From Nymphaea colorata (taxonomy: Eukaryota; Streptophyta; Magnoliopsida; Nymphaeales; Nymphaeaceae), in NCBI RefSeq assembly GCF_008831285.2, contig NC_045142.1, positions 1,555,001 to 1,619,000 of the forward strand: DNA of 64,000 nucleotides, read 5' to 3'. This document shows, one piece after another, positions 1 through 13,581 of this stretch. The position numbers were made by a program, and so were the translations under genes. The stretch's first letter is position 1. Every line of letters starts with the position of its first letter. Below the pieces are notes generated by a model. The model saw only the letters and a list, made by a program, of their open reading frames with translations. It had not been told where the DNA came from and ran no database searches.

Positions 1-1656
1 TCAAGTGACAGAGGAGTGTTTCGATCTCACAGCCCCGAATGAGAGTCAGACCTCTCCCTTCCCCCCTTTACCCACAAGGTCCAGATCTGCATCGGCGCAA
101 GAGACATAACACCTTTGAAATCAAACTGACTAACATCTCAACCCCTAAGATCTGCAAGGATTCAAAAAAAAATCGCGACATAAAAATGAAAGTTTCAGTT
201 CATGAGTTACAAAATCTGATCTTCACACCTGTATAAGCCACTTAAAATCAGCTGGCTTTGAAGTGATCTGCACTATTGAGATCACATCCGCATGATTAAA
301 ATTATAAAAGTAGACTTAACTTTTTCAAACATGAACATAAGTTTCTGTAATTCCATAAATTTATGTGTGTGTGTGAGAGAGAGAGAGTGAACAGGAATTT
401 CCATGTGCTCTCCAGTCTTGACAGCCAGTAAAATGTACTAAACCAATACTTTTTTGGTCCTCCTTGCAGTTTTCACTTCCACCTGCACGTGATGCTCCCA
501 TTTCACTTCTTTTTATCATTTTCATGGCATCCCCCCCCACCATCGAGAGCATCTTTACCACCTCTATGCTGCTAACAGTACCTCCTTATATATATATATA
601 TAAAGCCAATACGTTAATACTGTGGACTAGGTCATAGAATCGAATCTCCCGAGGCACGAAGAACCTGAACTTTGAATTAAATGGTATTGAAAAGAACTAA
701 GTATGCATTGAAATGCTTAAACTCCATTAACAAGTGAAACTTCCTGGAGCAATCAATTCATAATTCCAGAAACATGGAATTTTGGGCACTCAAATTCACT
801 CAAGAGATGAACACCAGTTAAAAGAAAAAAGGATCCAACAGCTCAACTTTCCCCATGTTCATCAGTGAAAGGATTCATATAAAAAAATATCATCTACATA
901 GAAATGATAAACAATTAATTGGATCTGACAAGCACATAACGTTCCCTGAACGCCACAGCTAGCACCCACCACTTACGTCTAAGCAAGAAACTAGGCAACC
1001 TCCTTCCTTCCTCCCCAAAACAGGCAATGTTAAGATAGAAATGCACAGGAAAATTAATGGCAGAAAACCGCCATGGAAATGATCCACATTCTTGGTACTA
1101 ATCGGCAATCGATCAAACACTTTGAATCTCCAACGCGGCCATGGTTGGAGGAAACTAGCAGAGCTAGCTACTACCATCGTACATAAATGAAAAGAAATTG
1201 GACTGATTCCACAAAAGAAAAGGTAATCAACAAAAGAGATGGAATATTTTATATATCTTTCACTCCCCAAGAGAAGAAATGGTACAAAAAATCACAACTC
1301 AAAATTTACATTTCATATGGATAGATCTCGATGGATATGTATGTACAAAGCGCGCTCTCTCTCACTCTCTCTGTGTGTCCATATTCCTGGACGGCTGAGA
1401 TTAGCTGGTCATCGTCACGAGAGAAGATGGATGGCGGCCGGAGAGAGTAAAGGCTGGCCGGCGCTTAATTGGAAAAACTCGTTTCCCTTCAGGATTCTCC
1501 TGATCAGCTCCAGGAGAGCAGCTAGCCAGGAGATCAAGCGGCGGCAAGGAGGACGATAGAAGAGAAAGAGAACGAAGAAGAAGAAGAAGAAGAAGAATGG
1601 GATCTCTCTCATCTCTTTCTTCCTGTCTCCCTTTCTTTCCCTCTGTATCGCTGCTT
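1..1656. other. Intergenic; 3' flank of the DVL gene
   Basis: No gene recognised. Contains a short GT/GA repeat near 362-388, a (TA)n run near 586-602, a CT run near 1350-1375 and a (GAA)n run near 1573-1596. The part nearest the DVL gene (roughly 1200-1656) probably includes its 3' untranslated region, but I see no clear end. Short open frames here look like chance frames in low-complexity sequence. Confidence 0.5.
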
Positions 1657-1914
1657 CTAGGCATCGGCGTAGTCGCGCCAGCAGACGAGCATGGTGACGC
1701 AGCGGCGCATGATGTAGAACCTGGCTCTCTGCTCCTTGACGAGGCGAGCGCATCTCCTGGTGAAGGAAGAGCGCTTAACGGCGGAGGAAGCGGAGGAAGA
1801 GGATGAGGATGAAGACGCACAGCGGAGCAGGGAAGAACCCACCGTGCCGTTCTTCACGGAGCCCTTCTTACAGAGCTTCCACTTCTCGTCCAGATGAAAC
1901 TCAGCAGCAGCCAT
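1657..1914 (-). CDS. DVL: DVL/ROTUNDIFOLIA-like (RTFL) small polypeptide
   Basis: Encodes an 85-residue intronless protein of the plant-specific DEVIL/ROTUNDIFOLIA family. These small plasma-membrane-associated polypeptides limit polar cell proliferation and alter organ shape when overexpressed. The C-terminal third (about residues 51-81) carries the family signature: SFTRRCARLVKEQRARFY followed by IMRRCVTMLVCWRD, with the basic, hydrophobic and Cys-Trp pattern of the RTF domain. Residues 30-46 form a serine-rich linker. The N-terminus has a KWKLCKK motif common in longer family members. The start codon is the first ATG in frame, and the length fits the family (about 40-140 aa). The gene stands alone, with pyrimidine-rich sequence upstream on the minus strand. 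The family assignment is firm; the orthologue number cannot be given. Confidence 0.93.
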   Translation of the reverse strand: MAAAEFHLDEKWKLCKKGSVKNGTVGSSLLRCASSSSSSSSASSAVKRSSFTRRCARLVKEQRARFYIMRRCVTMLVCWRDYADA

Positions 1915-4900
1915 GGAAGTATCACCGGCTATAATAGTAAGGACAAAGACAAGGTGGGCAACTACAAAGCAAAGCAGGATTAATGGCAGAAGGCCACTGT
2001 CTCTCTCCCTCCCTCTCTCTTAGAGCCAGAAGAGTGACTGAGAGGAATCTGCGTGTCATGAGATTTAGAAGAGAAGAAAGGGGGGGACTGGATTCTTATA
2101 TTCACAGAGAGAGAGAGAGGTCACACTCCACATCTTGGTGGCCTTGGGAAACTCAATGCAACTTTTTCTGGTTTATTTCTAAAGAAAATGGAACAGCTTC
2201 CCCACTGTTCCCAATAATAGCTCCAACTCATTTAATTAATGGCATCCTTTTTCTTATTAAAGACTTCTCCCAAGTTGTTTTTCTCTCTTCTGGGATTCTT
2301 TTGGAAGCCATTTCTTTTCTCACAGGCAAAGCCAAAGATGAACAGAGTGCCCCAGAGGAAAACTGTATCAAAGATTAAGAAAAACCAAATCAGCAGCACT
2401 AGAGAGAGACAGTAAAAGGTTGACAGCAATAACTAATAAACAGAGAGGTATAATTCAGCTTGACAGTGATAAAAACAACTCTCATTCCGCTTAAACAGGT
2501 CTCTCAGTTCTGCCTCACAGTAGAAACCAGGGAGAGAAACAGAGTTTTTTTTGTTTTCTAACTGCAGTAAAAAGAGCGAGTGGGGTTTAATTAGTGAACA
2601 GTAAAATCTGCAGCAAAGGCAAGTTGGGTCCCACCCTTCAGTGAAATTTGGCCTTGATAAAAAAAAAAAAAGAAAGAAAAAACTCTCTCTCTCTCTCTAA
2701 AAGCTCTTTCTCTCTCTGTGCTTGGCCCCCAATCTAGCCAAAAGCTTGATTGTCCTCTACTGGTCAACGCGGTCAAAGACAGAAAGAGACCTCTCATGGA
2801 GCTGGTCAACAGTGTGTTGGCAGTCAACCTCATCATTCATTTATCCCACAAAACAACTATTTAAGTCAGTACAGTCAAGCTGTTTGTGTGATCAAACGCT
2901 TTCTTTTAGAGAAAAATAATCTCATTGTTTATCTCTTCTCTTTCTGGGCATCAACAGAGAAGCATCTGTCTCCCAATGCCTTCATGACTCTTCATCTCTG
3001 AGAAACATTATTGCCCACTTTTCCTAAAGAACTTTTTTGTTGTGTTGGCCCAACCCTTGCAATTAGATGGAGAGCCACATTGTACAAGCATATGGTGCGG
3101 TTTGCATTGTATTCAATGAGGTTCATGGGTCGTGTGATGACACGTCCCTTTCTTAGGGTATTTTTCATTCATATCATAGGCTACTCTTTTTGAATTTAGG
3201 GCACCTTTGGTAGGACCCATGTGCAAATTCCTGTTGCTTTCATGCCAAAAAATTTACTCTCTTGTGAACTCCAGCTGATAGTCAGAGTTAGTACTATCTG
3301 GTAGCAATTTTCGGGAAAACTCCTCTGCTTTTCTGATATTTGACGAGGGTGGTTTATATTTGGGTTTATTGCATTCGACCGCTCTTGGAATTGGATCCTG
3401 CACTTGGTATAGAATAATGTTTTTTTCTATTCTGGTCACACAGCTCATCTTGTGTCATCCTGTAGCCGCTTCGTTAAACAATGGGGAAAATGGGAGTGGA
3501 TCAGGGAATATTATATATATGGGCCATCAACTGTTACGGCCAATCTTCGCCGTACATCTCACTTGGGGGCCGTGCATCCCTCTTTTAAACAATGTGAGAT
3601 GCAATCTTGTTAAAATCTTAGCGCATCCGCCTTTATTGGTACATAGGACTTTTATTTTTTTTAAAAAAATTAATTTAAAAGCAATTAAGTTATATTTTCA
3701 ATCAAAAAAATGAAAAAAAAAAAGCCGATACGCGCTCGAAATCTAACTATATATTTGAAAGATGGTTGTTAGATCTAACCATCGCGGCTCTTATCAACAC
3801 CAACCTGTCAATCCTACCAGTTATACTATACCCTTCGAACCTTGGACACTCGTTTAGCGTTTTTATTGGATTTTAAAGCCACATTTTTAAGCCCTGCAAC
3901 AACTGAATTGGATTTTCTTTACTAAACCCGGTAAACCTGAGCAGTTGGGTGCAGTAAATGTAATAAATAAAAATTTGGGAGGTTTTTGATAAATTTTCCT
4001 AAATTTGACGGCTTTTTTTTTTCTTTGATCATATTTGTAAACTGCTGATCTACTGTCTGCTCCTCAGCAGAGGCAAGGGAAGAAGTGTTGATTTGACTCT
4101 CCGAAAGAATTTGATAATCAAGCCATGAATGTTCCACTGCCACGTAACAACGGGCACCACCGCAAAGCTGTTGAAAAGGAGATTGTGGAACAAGACGGAC
4201 ACATCCCACAACTTGGTAGAGACTTGCAGCTGGACTTGTTTTTGAAATGCACCATTTTCACATATGTTATTTGGACTCACGGGTACATACCATATATAAC
4301 ACGAATAATATAAAAAAAAAAGTTACATTGTAAAAATTAGTGTCGCAGATATAAGTGTTTTATGAAACTGCTTTAATTTTTCATATAAATTCATGTAACG
4401 TGAATTCTAGTATTCTATTAACCTACCTCAATTTTTGTAGTAGGTTCATAAAGCATCCATCAAGTATTCCACTTGTCAAACGACCCCTTACTATTTAATG
4501 CATTTTCATTGCTTTGAATTCTAAGGTCGATTCATTGAACAATTTTTTATGTGTTTCATGCATCCACCCAAATGTGTGGGATAAATGCATAGAATTATTG
4601 TTGGCACTAAAGACATTTTGTGTGTGTTCCATGAACCAAAGATTGAAGTAGGTCGATCGAACACTAAAACTATTCTTCAATTTTTGGGGTACACTGATGA
4701 AAGAGTCGCAAATTATTCCTAGTACCAAACTACATCTAGAGCCGCAAATGTTCAAACATGTAAATGACAATATTTGCGTGATCCATTTGAGCATGCGAGC
4801 TATCAACCGCTCAAGTTTGAAATTTCTAATCTTGAAATACTGCAACTTAGCTCAAGCACGACTCGTTTAAGCTAATTTCTCTTCCGAGCTCAAGCCCTCG

Positions 4901-6055
4901 ATCAGGTTTGAACTCGGTCACCGACAGTGAACAGGTGTTTTGAGGACCCTTATTGGCTCGAACACCGAGCTGGACCAGACTGGCTGGGTTCACTATATAC
5001 ATGGGCCCAGTGCAGTGCACGTGCATGTGACCAAGTCTGAGGCAACCTTGTCATTACTCCGCCATTGGGGTAGGTGTGCCCTACCACCTGATTTATATGG
5101 TACAAATTGGCAGTTCTTGCCCTTGGAATGGGGCCAACATGCAACCCATAGTGAACGCTGCACCATTTACTACGCTTACCTACCACGCCGGTAAAGTAGT
5201 ACAGTGGGTCTGGCTCCCGGGCATTATCCATGGTACGTCTATATAGAGCTCACTTGTATGCATGGCCAGGCAAAAGGATGATTTGGGTACTGTGCCCTCG
5301 ACACGAACGTGACAAGAACATTTTATTTTTCCAATATTATACATCTGGATTGATTATGTAGAAAATTTTGCAAAGTAAATTGTCTAACTAAATAATGCCT
5401 TATGAATTTGAAAGCCTTTTGCTTTATTTCAAATGTAAGCCGGAGGATTATTTCATTGCCTAAGTGAGAACCGAAGCCCCATAATTTTTCCTTGCCCTTA
5501 AAGTATAGGGGCTGTTCCTTTGATATTCATGCCACTTGATCTAAGTGACCGGCCGCCTACCAGCCTTTGATTTGAGCCAATGCGCCAAACCTCCCATCCT
5601 ACCATTTTGGTGAATGGTAAAAGAGGCAACTGCCTCATCCTTCCACTGGAAATTCGGATTTTTTCGGCAACAACGGTGGCCGTCAACAGAGCCACATGCC
5701 TTCATCCATCCATCAGGGGCAGAGCCAAGGTAATGCCCGGATAGGCCCTGGCCCCACCTCAACTTTTTTTTTTTTAAATTTACATGTAAATTTGAAAAAA
5801 AAAATCACTTGTTCTATATAAAAATTTTAAAAAATGATATTTAGTATGCTTTGCTTGTCATCAAGTAATTGGGATGTTAAATGAAGGGCCAATCACAAGG
5901 AGCCACAGTTGCTTGTGCTCCATAACAGAAGGCAGCCATCACGCCCGAAATGTTTCTCTATTATATGTATTGAAAGGATTGTTGAATTCTACCGACCGTC
6001 CATCCATCCGGATGTGTCATACATGCATAATGTGCCTCCAATGGACGGTTGCGAA

Positions 6056-6119
<64 letters not shown>

Positions 6120-7200
6120 CAAGATAGTTTGTTTCAATTTTCAAGCTAAACTTAACTTGGGAAGGCCGCAAAATGAGGGTACAAGAAGTTAGAGACTCAA
6201 GTATGTACAATTATATCTTGTGCAGAAATTTTTAATGAGGAGGTCAAATTAAAGTTTTTAAATTTTGACTAGAGCTGAAATATCATTGTTCAAAAGAACG
6301 AGTAAAATTTTCTAAAATTTATACATAATTTTTTTGAGGTGGGGACAGGATCCATGCGATTGGCTCTGCACTATAAAGAGGTGGAGCCAAAGGGGTTGGG
6401 GTGGACTTGGGCCTTCGCCATTTTAAAAATTTAAAATTGCCTAATATCATTTTTAAGAAAACTTATTTTGGCCCCCATATAAAAATTTTGAAAAAATATG
6501 GTGGCCCATGTGCCTGTCGGGCTTGGACCATCCCCTCATGACAAAGGTCATAGCGCTGCCCTACTTACATCTACAATTATTGTCAAACTACCTTCATATT
6601 TATGTCACTGCCAGCAGTAGTCCCTTTTTGTCACACTTCTGATTTTTCAGAATCCAATGGTTGGGATGAAGTTTGATTGTCAAAAAGTCAGCTAAGCTTT
6701 GAATCCATCAGCACCATAAGTGCTTATAGGGTTTTAAGGCGAGGTTATACAGCAGTAGCGGAGTCAGAAATTAATTTAAGTTTTAAATCGGCATTAACTG
6801 TTTAAATTTAAACATAGCCAATCGCTGTAAGTATTTTTAAATTCAGAAGAGGGTCACAGTAAACAAACAGTTCTTGTAATTGACTTTTCTATCGCTATTT
6901 CTTGCAGTTTAGATGCCATTAGGAAGAATCAAGCTATCTTCGTATATCACATAATTTTTTTTTTGGTTCAATTATGGGAGTTTTAAAATAAATGAAAGAT
7001 GACCGAAAAGATATGAAAGAAAAGTGGGATTTTGAGAGGATTGTTTACTGTGGAAAAAGAGACTGAGCCAAGGACGGTGGGTCCATATGAAGCAGGGAGT
7101 GGGCCTGGGGCAAAATGGACACAGGGTGGATTGAGCCGGCAACGGGACCGGGTCCTGTCTTTTTAGTCCATGGGACCAAACAAATTCATGATAAATAAAG
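1915..7200. other. 5' flank of DVL and gene-free intergenic DNA
   Basis: No gene recognised. On the minus strand, 1915-2700 is the presumed 5' UTR and promoter of the DVL gene. It has several GA/CT runs (near 2107-2120 and 2685-2716). From about 3.6 kb the sequence is AT-rich. Segment 4340-4490 looks weakly like the TTTGGTAGCA MITE family annotated near 46.5 kb. Segments around 5.7 kb and 6.35-6.55 kb share short GC-rich phrases and may be old transposon debris. I see no domain-bearing ORF. Confidence 0.5.
6054..6118. repeat. (CA)n(TA)n microsatellite
   Basis: A short CA run passes into about 27 uninterrupted TA dinucleotides. Confidence 0.95.
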
Positions 7201-7276
7201 AACTAGAAAGTTTTGAGCATAGCTGGTCGGCTCGAGAGAACTAGAAAGTTTTGAGCATAGCTGGTCGGCTTGAGAG
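7201..7276. repeat. 38-bp tandem duplication
   Basis: Two adjacent copies (7201-7238 and 7239-7276) of a unit beginning AACTAGAAAGTTTTGAGCAT. They differ by one base (CTCGAG versus CTTGAG). No coding context. Confidence 0.9.
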
Positions 7277-8227
7277 ACATGCAGACAACATGTTCTTAAT
7301 CGATTAATGTGGGTGCAATTTTTCTAAACGGTAAATAATAACATGTATGATGCTCAAGTTGAACGATATACTGTATAAAACCATCCAGGTCGGTCTTGAG
7401 CCGAAAACAGAATAAGAGCGGCAAAGGAAGGGGTGGCTTCACATGAAGTATCTCTGTAAACATAAAATAAATTCTATAAGCTGATGTGAGCAACTGCTTA
7501 CAGCTGCCATAATGTGGCTCCGCCACTATTTAGAAAGAATACAAAAGGAGAGAAGAGTTAAACTTAATGACCAACCAGCTATATTATACTAAGAGACAGA
7601 CAAATATGTTTTAGATGAAGTTTAAAAATACATAAAGGAGAAAGGAAAAGTGGATCCCCACGTACAGTGCGGATCCTCTCAACCAGTAGCAGAAAGGAAA
7701 AGTGGATCCCCACGTACAGTGCGGATCCTCTCAACCAGTAGCCCGGATCAAGTGGCTTTTATCCGGCCGGCGGGAGGAATCCCATACTTAAATGTTTGCG
7801 TGCGTAGTCGTGTCTGTGATCATTTTTGTGATGGATTGACATGAGAATGGACAGAGTTATACTGGCATGACGCGAGCAACATGACAATTGAAAATGATTT
7901 ACAGAAATGCATGGCAGAAACTGCAGGGCTTGGAAGTATGATTGGGCCGCTAGGGCCACAAATCGCAACTCAATTACACAAATTCCCACATGAATGAACA
8001 TGCTAGATCACAGACAAGAACCATTTCTTCCCCTTTTTTTCAACACAAACTTCATATATATATTACTTGTTTCTTCACAAAACACACATATACATATATA
8101 TATATATATAAGAATTAAAATCAAAACTTTGGATCCAAATCTGTCACTATTGATGTGGACCATTGGTCCAAGTTGGGTCTAGAACTTAACCAGTTGATCC
8201 AAGCTGGGTGGGTCTGAATGTCGAAAC
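7277..8227. other. Intergenic; only a tandem duplication and an AT run
   Basis: No gene recognised. Holds the 52-bp duplication at 7640-7743 and a short AT microsatellite near 8090-8111. Confidence 0.5.
7640..7743. repeat. 52-bp perfect tandem duplication
   Basis: Copies at 7640-7691 and 7692-7743, apparently identical by eye. Each contains GAAAGGAAAAGTGGATCCCC followed by CACGTACAGTGCGGATCC. The lack of divergence implies a recent local event. Confidence 0.9.
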
Positions 8228-9950
8228 TAAGGGTAGACATTGGGTCCATCACCCAATAGTAAGCCCGGACACCAGGCCGGGCTGCCGCCATGTACCCAAT
8301 ACCTGGCCTGACTCGGGCCAAGGCCCGGGCCTTGAAAAAATGGTTTTCGGGTCGTTAATTACCGGGCTCGACCCGGCCCTGTCATTTACGGGTCGGGCTC
8401 GGGCCCGCCGCTGTGATCGTTGGTGGCCCGAGAAGCCCGATATTATTATTATTATTTTCAAAATAATGAACTTAGGGTTTCATTACGTTGATACTTCCCT
8501 GTTCGGTTGTTCCTTGCCGTCGAGACTCAATACTCAAGACTCTCCTCATCGCCCATTGGCTGCCTCATCGTCGCCCATCGGCTGCCTCCTCCGGTCTTCG
8601 CCCCCCAATTGGTTGTCGTCGTCGCCAATTTGCTGCCTCTCTCGGTCCTCCCAGTTGGTCGACGCCGTCGCCTGTCTGGTGCGCCACTTTTCACCTTTTT
8701 TCCTGTCTGTCTCATTCCCCTATTTGGCATCCTTTTTTTCTTCCCTATCAGAACTATTTGAGCATACTGTGATTGTTGGGGAATGTTGGTCTTACATGTC
8801 TTCAAGGCATCAGCAGTCATTCTCCAGACCTTAGAAACGTAGAGATCTACTCGAAGGAATCATCGCAAAACCCCTGACAACTCTGGGCGATAGCTTCAGT
8901 AGCGGGGTGTACCGAACACCTGAGGGCAATAGCTTCAATAGCATGGTGTTTCAGAAGATGCAAAGCGACGATCCTGGTAAGTTGCCTGGTATTTAACTGT
9001 AATACCCATTATTGGTATATACTGAATACTAGGTTGCTTTCTTATTGTCTCTCTTTCTTTCTTTGCCTTCTCATGCAAATGCAATGAGTGTGGTTGTTAC
9101 TCTGAAAACATAGATGAAGGAGAAGCATGTCACATAACCAATAACAAAGTTTGATCAGATTTTGCTCAATGGAAAGACAACGTAGATGTTGCTCTTATTT
9201 TCTCAGCCCTCCTAATATATATGTAGCATGCTATGTGGGTGAGATTTGTATTCTTTTCATGTCTTGGTTGTTAAGGTGGTTTGGGATCATGTAAGTTATA
9301 GAAGGAAGATATCATGTGGTGTTTGGATAGCTGGTATTACCACTTGGATTCTAAACCTTATAGCTTTAAAATACTTCAAGGCGCCATTTGTATTCCATGC
9401 CCATGTAACTATGTAAGGTTTCTTACAACGAAGGATGGGTGCTCTGTATCTATGTTTGGGATAAGTTTGTAATTGACTGTTATTTACGTTCTTGTCAGCA
9501 TGTGCACTTTGTTTGTCTGCATTCCTCTGTTTGTTGATGATATCTGCTCAGTGTGAAAGTAAGGTCAGGCAACTATTGGCTACAGTGTGCAATTTCAAGC
9601 AAGTGGTGCTGTCTTGTTCTTGATTCTGCTTCAAATATCATATGAAACTTCTATCTTACAAAAAATTATTAGTTGGTTATAAAAGCAAACTGAGCCGAAA
9701 AACAGGCCTGAGAAACAGGCCCGGCCTCATAAAAGCCCGGCCCGGCCCACCCAAAAGCCCGACCCGTCCAGACAGTTATCAATCGAACTGGGCCGAACCT
9801 CGAGCATTAACCAAAGCCCGAGGCCCAATATTACATGGGCCCAGCCCGGCCCGTTACAGTTTCCGGGCTTCATTTTGACATTTTTATCGGGCCAGGCCAG
9901 CCCGATGGCCAGCCCATGGCAAACTAGGGTACCCAAAGCTTGGGCTAATT
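8228..9950. mobile_element. GGCC-rich hAT-like non-autonomous element
   Basis: Both ends are rich in GGGCC, CCCGG and GGCCC motifs in opposite orientation: about 8260-8420 on the left and 9700-9930 on the right. The interior (8470-9640) is normal-composition sequence without a transposase domain. GGCC-rich subterminal repeats are typical of plant hAT elements. The interior begins with a TAGGGTTTC 5'UTR-like stretch and has a donor-like site at about 8976 (CCTG/GTAAGT). It may be remnant transposase leader or captured gene sequence. Terminal inverted repeats and target-site duplications could not be fixed by eye, so the borders are approximate. The 208-residue open frame over 8208-8834 has no recognisable domain. 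Confidence 0.55.
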
Positions 9951-10125
9951 ACTCGTCCCAGTGTAATCACACCTCTCCACTTCTGCCCTAGAGGATGAAG
10001 ATGATGGCCGGGCCAGACTTGATAACTAAGCAGACAACCATATCATCAACCCAAACCAAAGCACGGCTTTGTCTAGCCTCAAGACTCATGCATTCATGTA
10101 CCAAGTGCCAACTAGACGGATTGTT

Positions 10126-10130
<5 letters not shown>

Positions 10131-10183
<53 letters not shown>
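10131..10183. repeat. (TA)n microsatellite
   Basis: About 26 uninterrupted TA dinucleotides. Confidence 0.95.
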
Positions 10184-10186
<3 letters not shown>

Positions 10187-10395
10187 CATGTTGTCAATGA
10201 TAAACACTAGAATCATGTTTTTCAGATTTCTAAATTAAGGAGGGACCAAGTGAGAATTATGAACCCTCTTGATATCCACAAAGACCTAGTAGGTTCGCAC
10301 TTAGCCAATTAATTTAGATCATATTGATAAAAAACTGCTTAAAAATGCTTGATCTGATATTCCATGTGCTTACAATTGCAACCGAATCGGAAAAC

Positions 10396-10469
10396 TTGTC
10401 ATCATGTTGCAGCTAACGAACGAACATTAAAATTGTCATCATGTTGCAACTAACGAAACGAACATTATT
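10396..10469. repeat. 37-bp tandem duplication
   Basis: Two copies (from 10396 and from 10433) of a unit starting TTGTCATCATGTTGCA and ending in a CTAACGAACGAACATT-type phrase, with small differences. Confidence 0.85.
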
Positions 10470-11251
10470 GAATTGATCCAACACGAGGCCTTGAATGTTC
10501 GTTGTAATATTTTTCAGACAGTTGGATTTTTTTTTTCTTAATTATTTTCTTGGCATAAAAACAACTGCAATCACATTACATGTTAAGCATCTAAGGAATG
10601 GGGCCTGACAAGGCTTGTGTCCTGACCAACAAAGCCAAACCTCAAGGAACAATCAGAGCGCACATGGAAAAGGATTATATGTAGCTCCCTATTTATGTTG
10701 GCTCCTCTTACTCTTACCAATCAAGTTTGGCAGCGGTCTGAAAGCAGTATAGCCTGAGTGCATGCACGGACATTCACACACACACACACAAACACAAAGG
10801 ATGCACGTGTGCTGCATACAATTCACTTGCATCAAGCTTGGAATGGATAGACTCAGAAGGCTTAATTTTTCTTCGCACAAGCTGAAGGTGCAATAACCAG
10901 GCTGCCGGTAGGTTCACTTTCCGGCAGCGTCGCTAATCGAAAGCTGAGTGTACCTCCTGGAATAAGGGGAACAACTATAGTTATGTAAATGAATTGGCAT
11001 ATCAGATCTCAGAAAAGAAAATCAAGTATCCATGCATGTTGTGTAAGATCAGAAAAACTCATACTTTTTCCTTCAACTGATTTTTGCTTCAGCTTACAAT
11101 ATAACAACCAACATGTGACAAAAGAAAAGGATTCTTATCTGATGAAGCACAAGAAGAGGCCAGATTAATCCTCTGAAAGTAGTCACACTTGGGTCCCTGG
11201 TGATCAAGTTTCCTCCGCATCCCTGATACATGAGCACTAGAACATTTTCAG

Positions 11252-11253
<2 letters not shown>

Positions 11254-11295
<42 letters not shown>
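11254..11295. repeat. (TA)n microsatellite
   Basis: About 20 TA dinucleotides. Confidence 0.95.
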
Positions 11296-11298
<3 letters not shown>

Positions 11299-13560
11299 AC
11301 GAGATGTACATTTTAATCACCAATATAATGAAGAGGACAACCAGGTACTAGTAACCCGGTTCAATTGTCTATGTGACTGATGTTTACCCTAATTTATGTG
11401 AAGATATGAACATAAACTGTGATGAATGTTTGTATATATGTGAACCACATGCACATAAATGCAAGTGAATTATGTGCATAAACTAATATAAGCTTATCTA
11501 AAGACTTCAGGGCTTAACCCAGCATTTCAAATACCAATTTAACTGTGGAAGGATGACCAGCGGACTGATTCCAGATCAAACATGTCCTCAACTGAATGTA
11601 TACAAGTTGAAATTGCTAGTAATTGGTGGCGACCATGTTACCGTTCCGGCATGGATTAATGCAAGAGCAACCTAGAGAAATTCTAAAGTTCCAAAGCCTT
11701 TATTTCTTGGAAAAAAACTATTGAACGTAAGAAAGAAAGGTTTCAGGATATGGAACACACGATACTTTAGTTGATGCGGTGCACACTGGAAATTAGCTGT
11801 TCTATCGAACAAGAAACTAAGGCCATATGCCGTCAAGAGAGCACCTATGGCTGCGAAAGTTGCATCTTATTTTCTAATAGGAAAAAAGGGAAATGGTTTT
11901 TCAAAATGGCAATTTGCTGACATCAACATGAAAAAAAATAAGGCCTAGGTACCTTCGAAAGACTAATACGGTCAAAGGCAAGCTATGATATCATATTGTT
12001 TAAATCAGCAAAAATCGGCATGATTTGCTTCCTTCAGCCTTTATTGAGCTCCTATCAAAATAAGATACTAAAAGAAATGCAATGACCAAAGTTTCAATTC
12101 AAAAAGATTATTTAAAAAGAACTTCTTACAGAAAAATATAGTAACTTTTGATAGAATAACAAAAACCCACTTAATTAAACAAGTGATTAAGTTAAAAAAT
12201 CAAAACTTAGAATGCTTTTGTTATTTCATCAAAACTTGAGCATGTTTTTGTAAAATTTTCTCTCTCAAATTCACCAATAAATATGAGCCGATACGGCCTA
12301 ATTCGGTCTATCATGTCAGCAAACTGATACAGCTCAAGTACCTAAATTCACCAAACATGAGTTCCATTTGGTAAGTAAAGCACAAGCACCTTTCAACATC
12401 GATCTCTCTAGTAGAGGTTCAATTAAAGAGCAGAACTAGAGCAAATTATCATCTTCAGGAAAAATAACCTAAAGACTGTAAAAAACACGATTAAGCAAAC
12501 ACACGGTAAAAAGAAAACATCAATTTTTTGACTAATGGATTTCCGTATTCTTGCCAAGCCAGAACTTAGTAGTACATTTCATGTCACATGGCCACAAAGA
12601 ACATGAAAGAGCATAACTTTGAGTTCACCCACCTGCTACTGCATATATTTAAACCGAACAACTCATCAACAACCACCTGCTTGAAAGCCCATTCCTAAAA
12701 ACAACCCAAGCCAAAAACCATTTCCGGGAAGAGCATTGAAAGTCGAAGCTGTAGTTGGATCATTACTGAACCCATTGCAAAGAAAGTAAAGAAGACAAAA
12801 AATGGAGTCAGTAACAATCTCCACACAGTATGTGTTTGTTTGTCAGTTTGTGTGTGTGTGAGGATTATGAAGCATAGATTTAGTCCTCACCAAAGCCCTT
12901 CATATTAGGTAAGAAAGAATGTCACCATGGTCCAGACTGGTATGATCTTCTGTATTGGATCCCATGAGTGTGGATCAACGTGAGATCGATTTTCTTTTTA
13001 ACATCAGCGCAAGGTTGGTGGGGGTTTATGATACAGAAGCAAATATGATCCAATATGATGATACAGTTATTCATACAGCTAAAACCAAGTCGTTTTAGTG
13101 ACAAAAGCAAACAAGAAGGTCGAATACCCGTAAAAGAAAAGTTGCAGAAAGGAAAGAAGATATGAAGGTTCATGCGTTAGTGAAATGAACAAAGGGGAAT
13201 CCATTAGCTGCAAAATATTATGATGGGGATCAGGGATCTGAAAGGTAATCACCTTTTCTTGTGAGATCCAATGCCGGGAGCAGATGAAAGAATTGCCACA
13301 CGATAGATCTTCAGAATGAAAATGGAATCATCAACCACCCGCCAGCAGCAAAACTTAACAGGACCTCAAGCAATGCTCAATAAGAGCGATGGTTGGCCAC
13401 GAGCAGAAGAAGACAAGTAATCAAATCGAAAATCGGGAAAATAAACTTTCATCCATCATAAAAAAAAAAAAATAGAGGATGAGTTTTTCCTATTCATTTT
13501 CGACGTGTCGAGAACCAGAGAGGCCTTGCCTGGTTTTGAAGATTTAGTCATTTATTGCCG

Positions 13561-13581
13561 ATGCAGCATCATCAAGATTCC
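13561..13581 (-). ncRNA. miR172: Mature miR172 (3p arm)
   Basis: 21-nt perfect match to the miR172 variant starting GGAAUC and ending GCUGCAU. It is read on the minus strand from 13581 to 13561. Confidence 0.93.

Larger units (their letters stand above)
9951..13540. other. Intergenic; presumed downstream part of pri-miR172
   Basis: No protein gene recognised. Contains (TA)n microsatellites at 10131-10183 and 11254-11295, the tandem repeat at 10396-10469, and a perfect 8-bp inverted repeat (GCTGCCGG at 10901-10908 with CCGGCAGC at 10921-10928). The stretch next to 13540 lies downstream of the miR172 hairpin on the minus strand. It may belong to the primary transcript, whose end I cannot place. 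Confidence 0.4.

Noticed and set aside
8208..8834. 208-residue plus-strand ORF
   Set aside because: Low-complexity Pro/Ser/Arg-rich sequence across the hAT-like element; the other frames over the same stretch look similar. No domain.
10901..10928. Perfect GC-rich stem-loop resembling a bacterial terminator
   Set aside because: This is plant nuclear DNA, there is no T-run, and an 8-bp stem can arise by chance.
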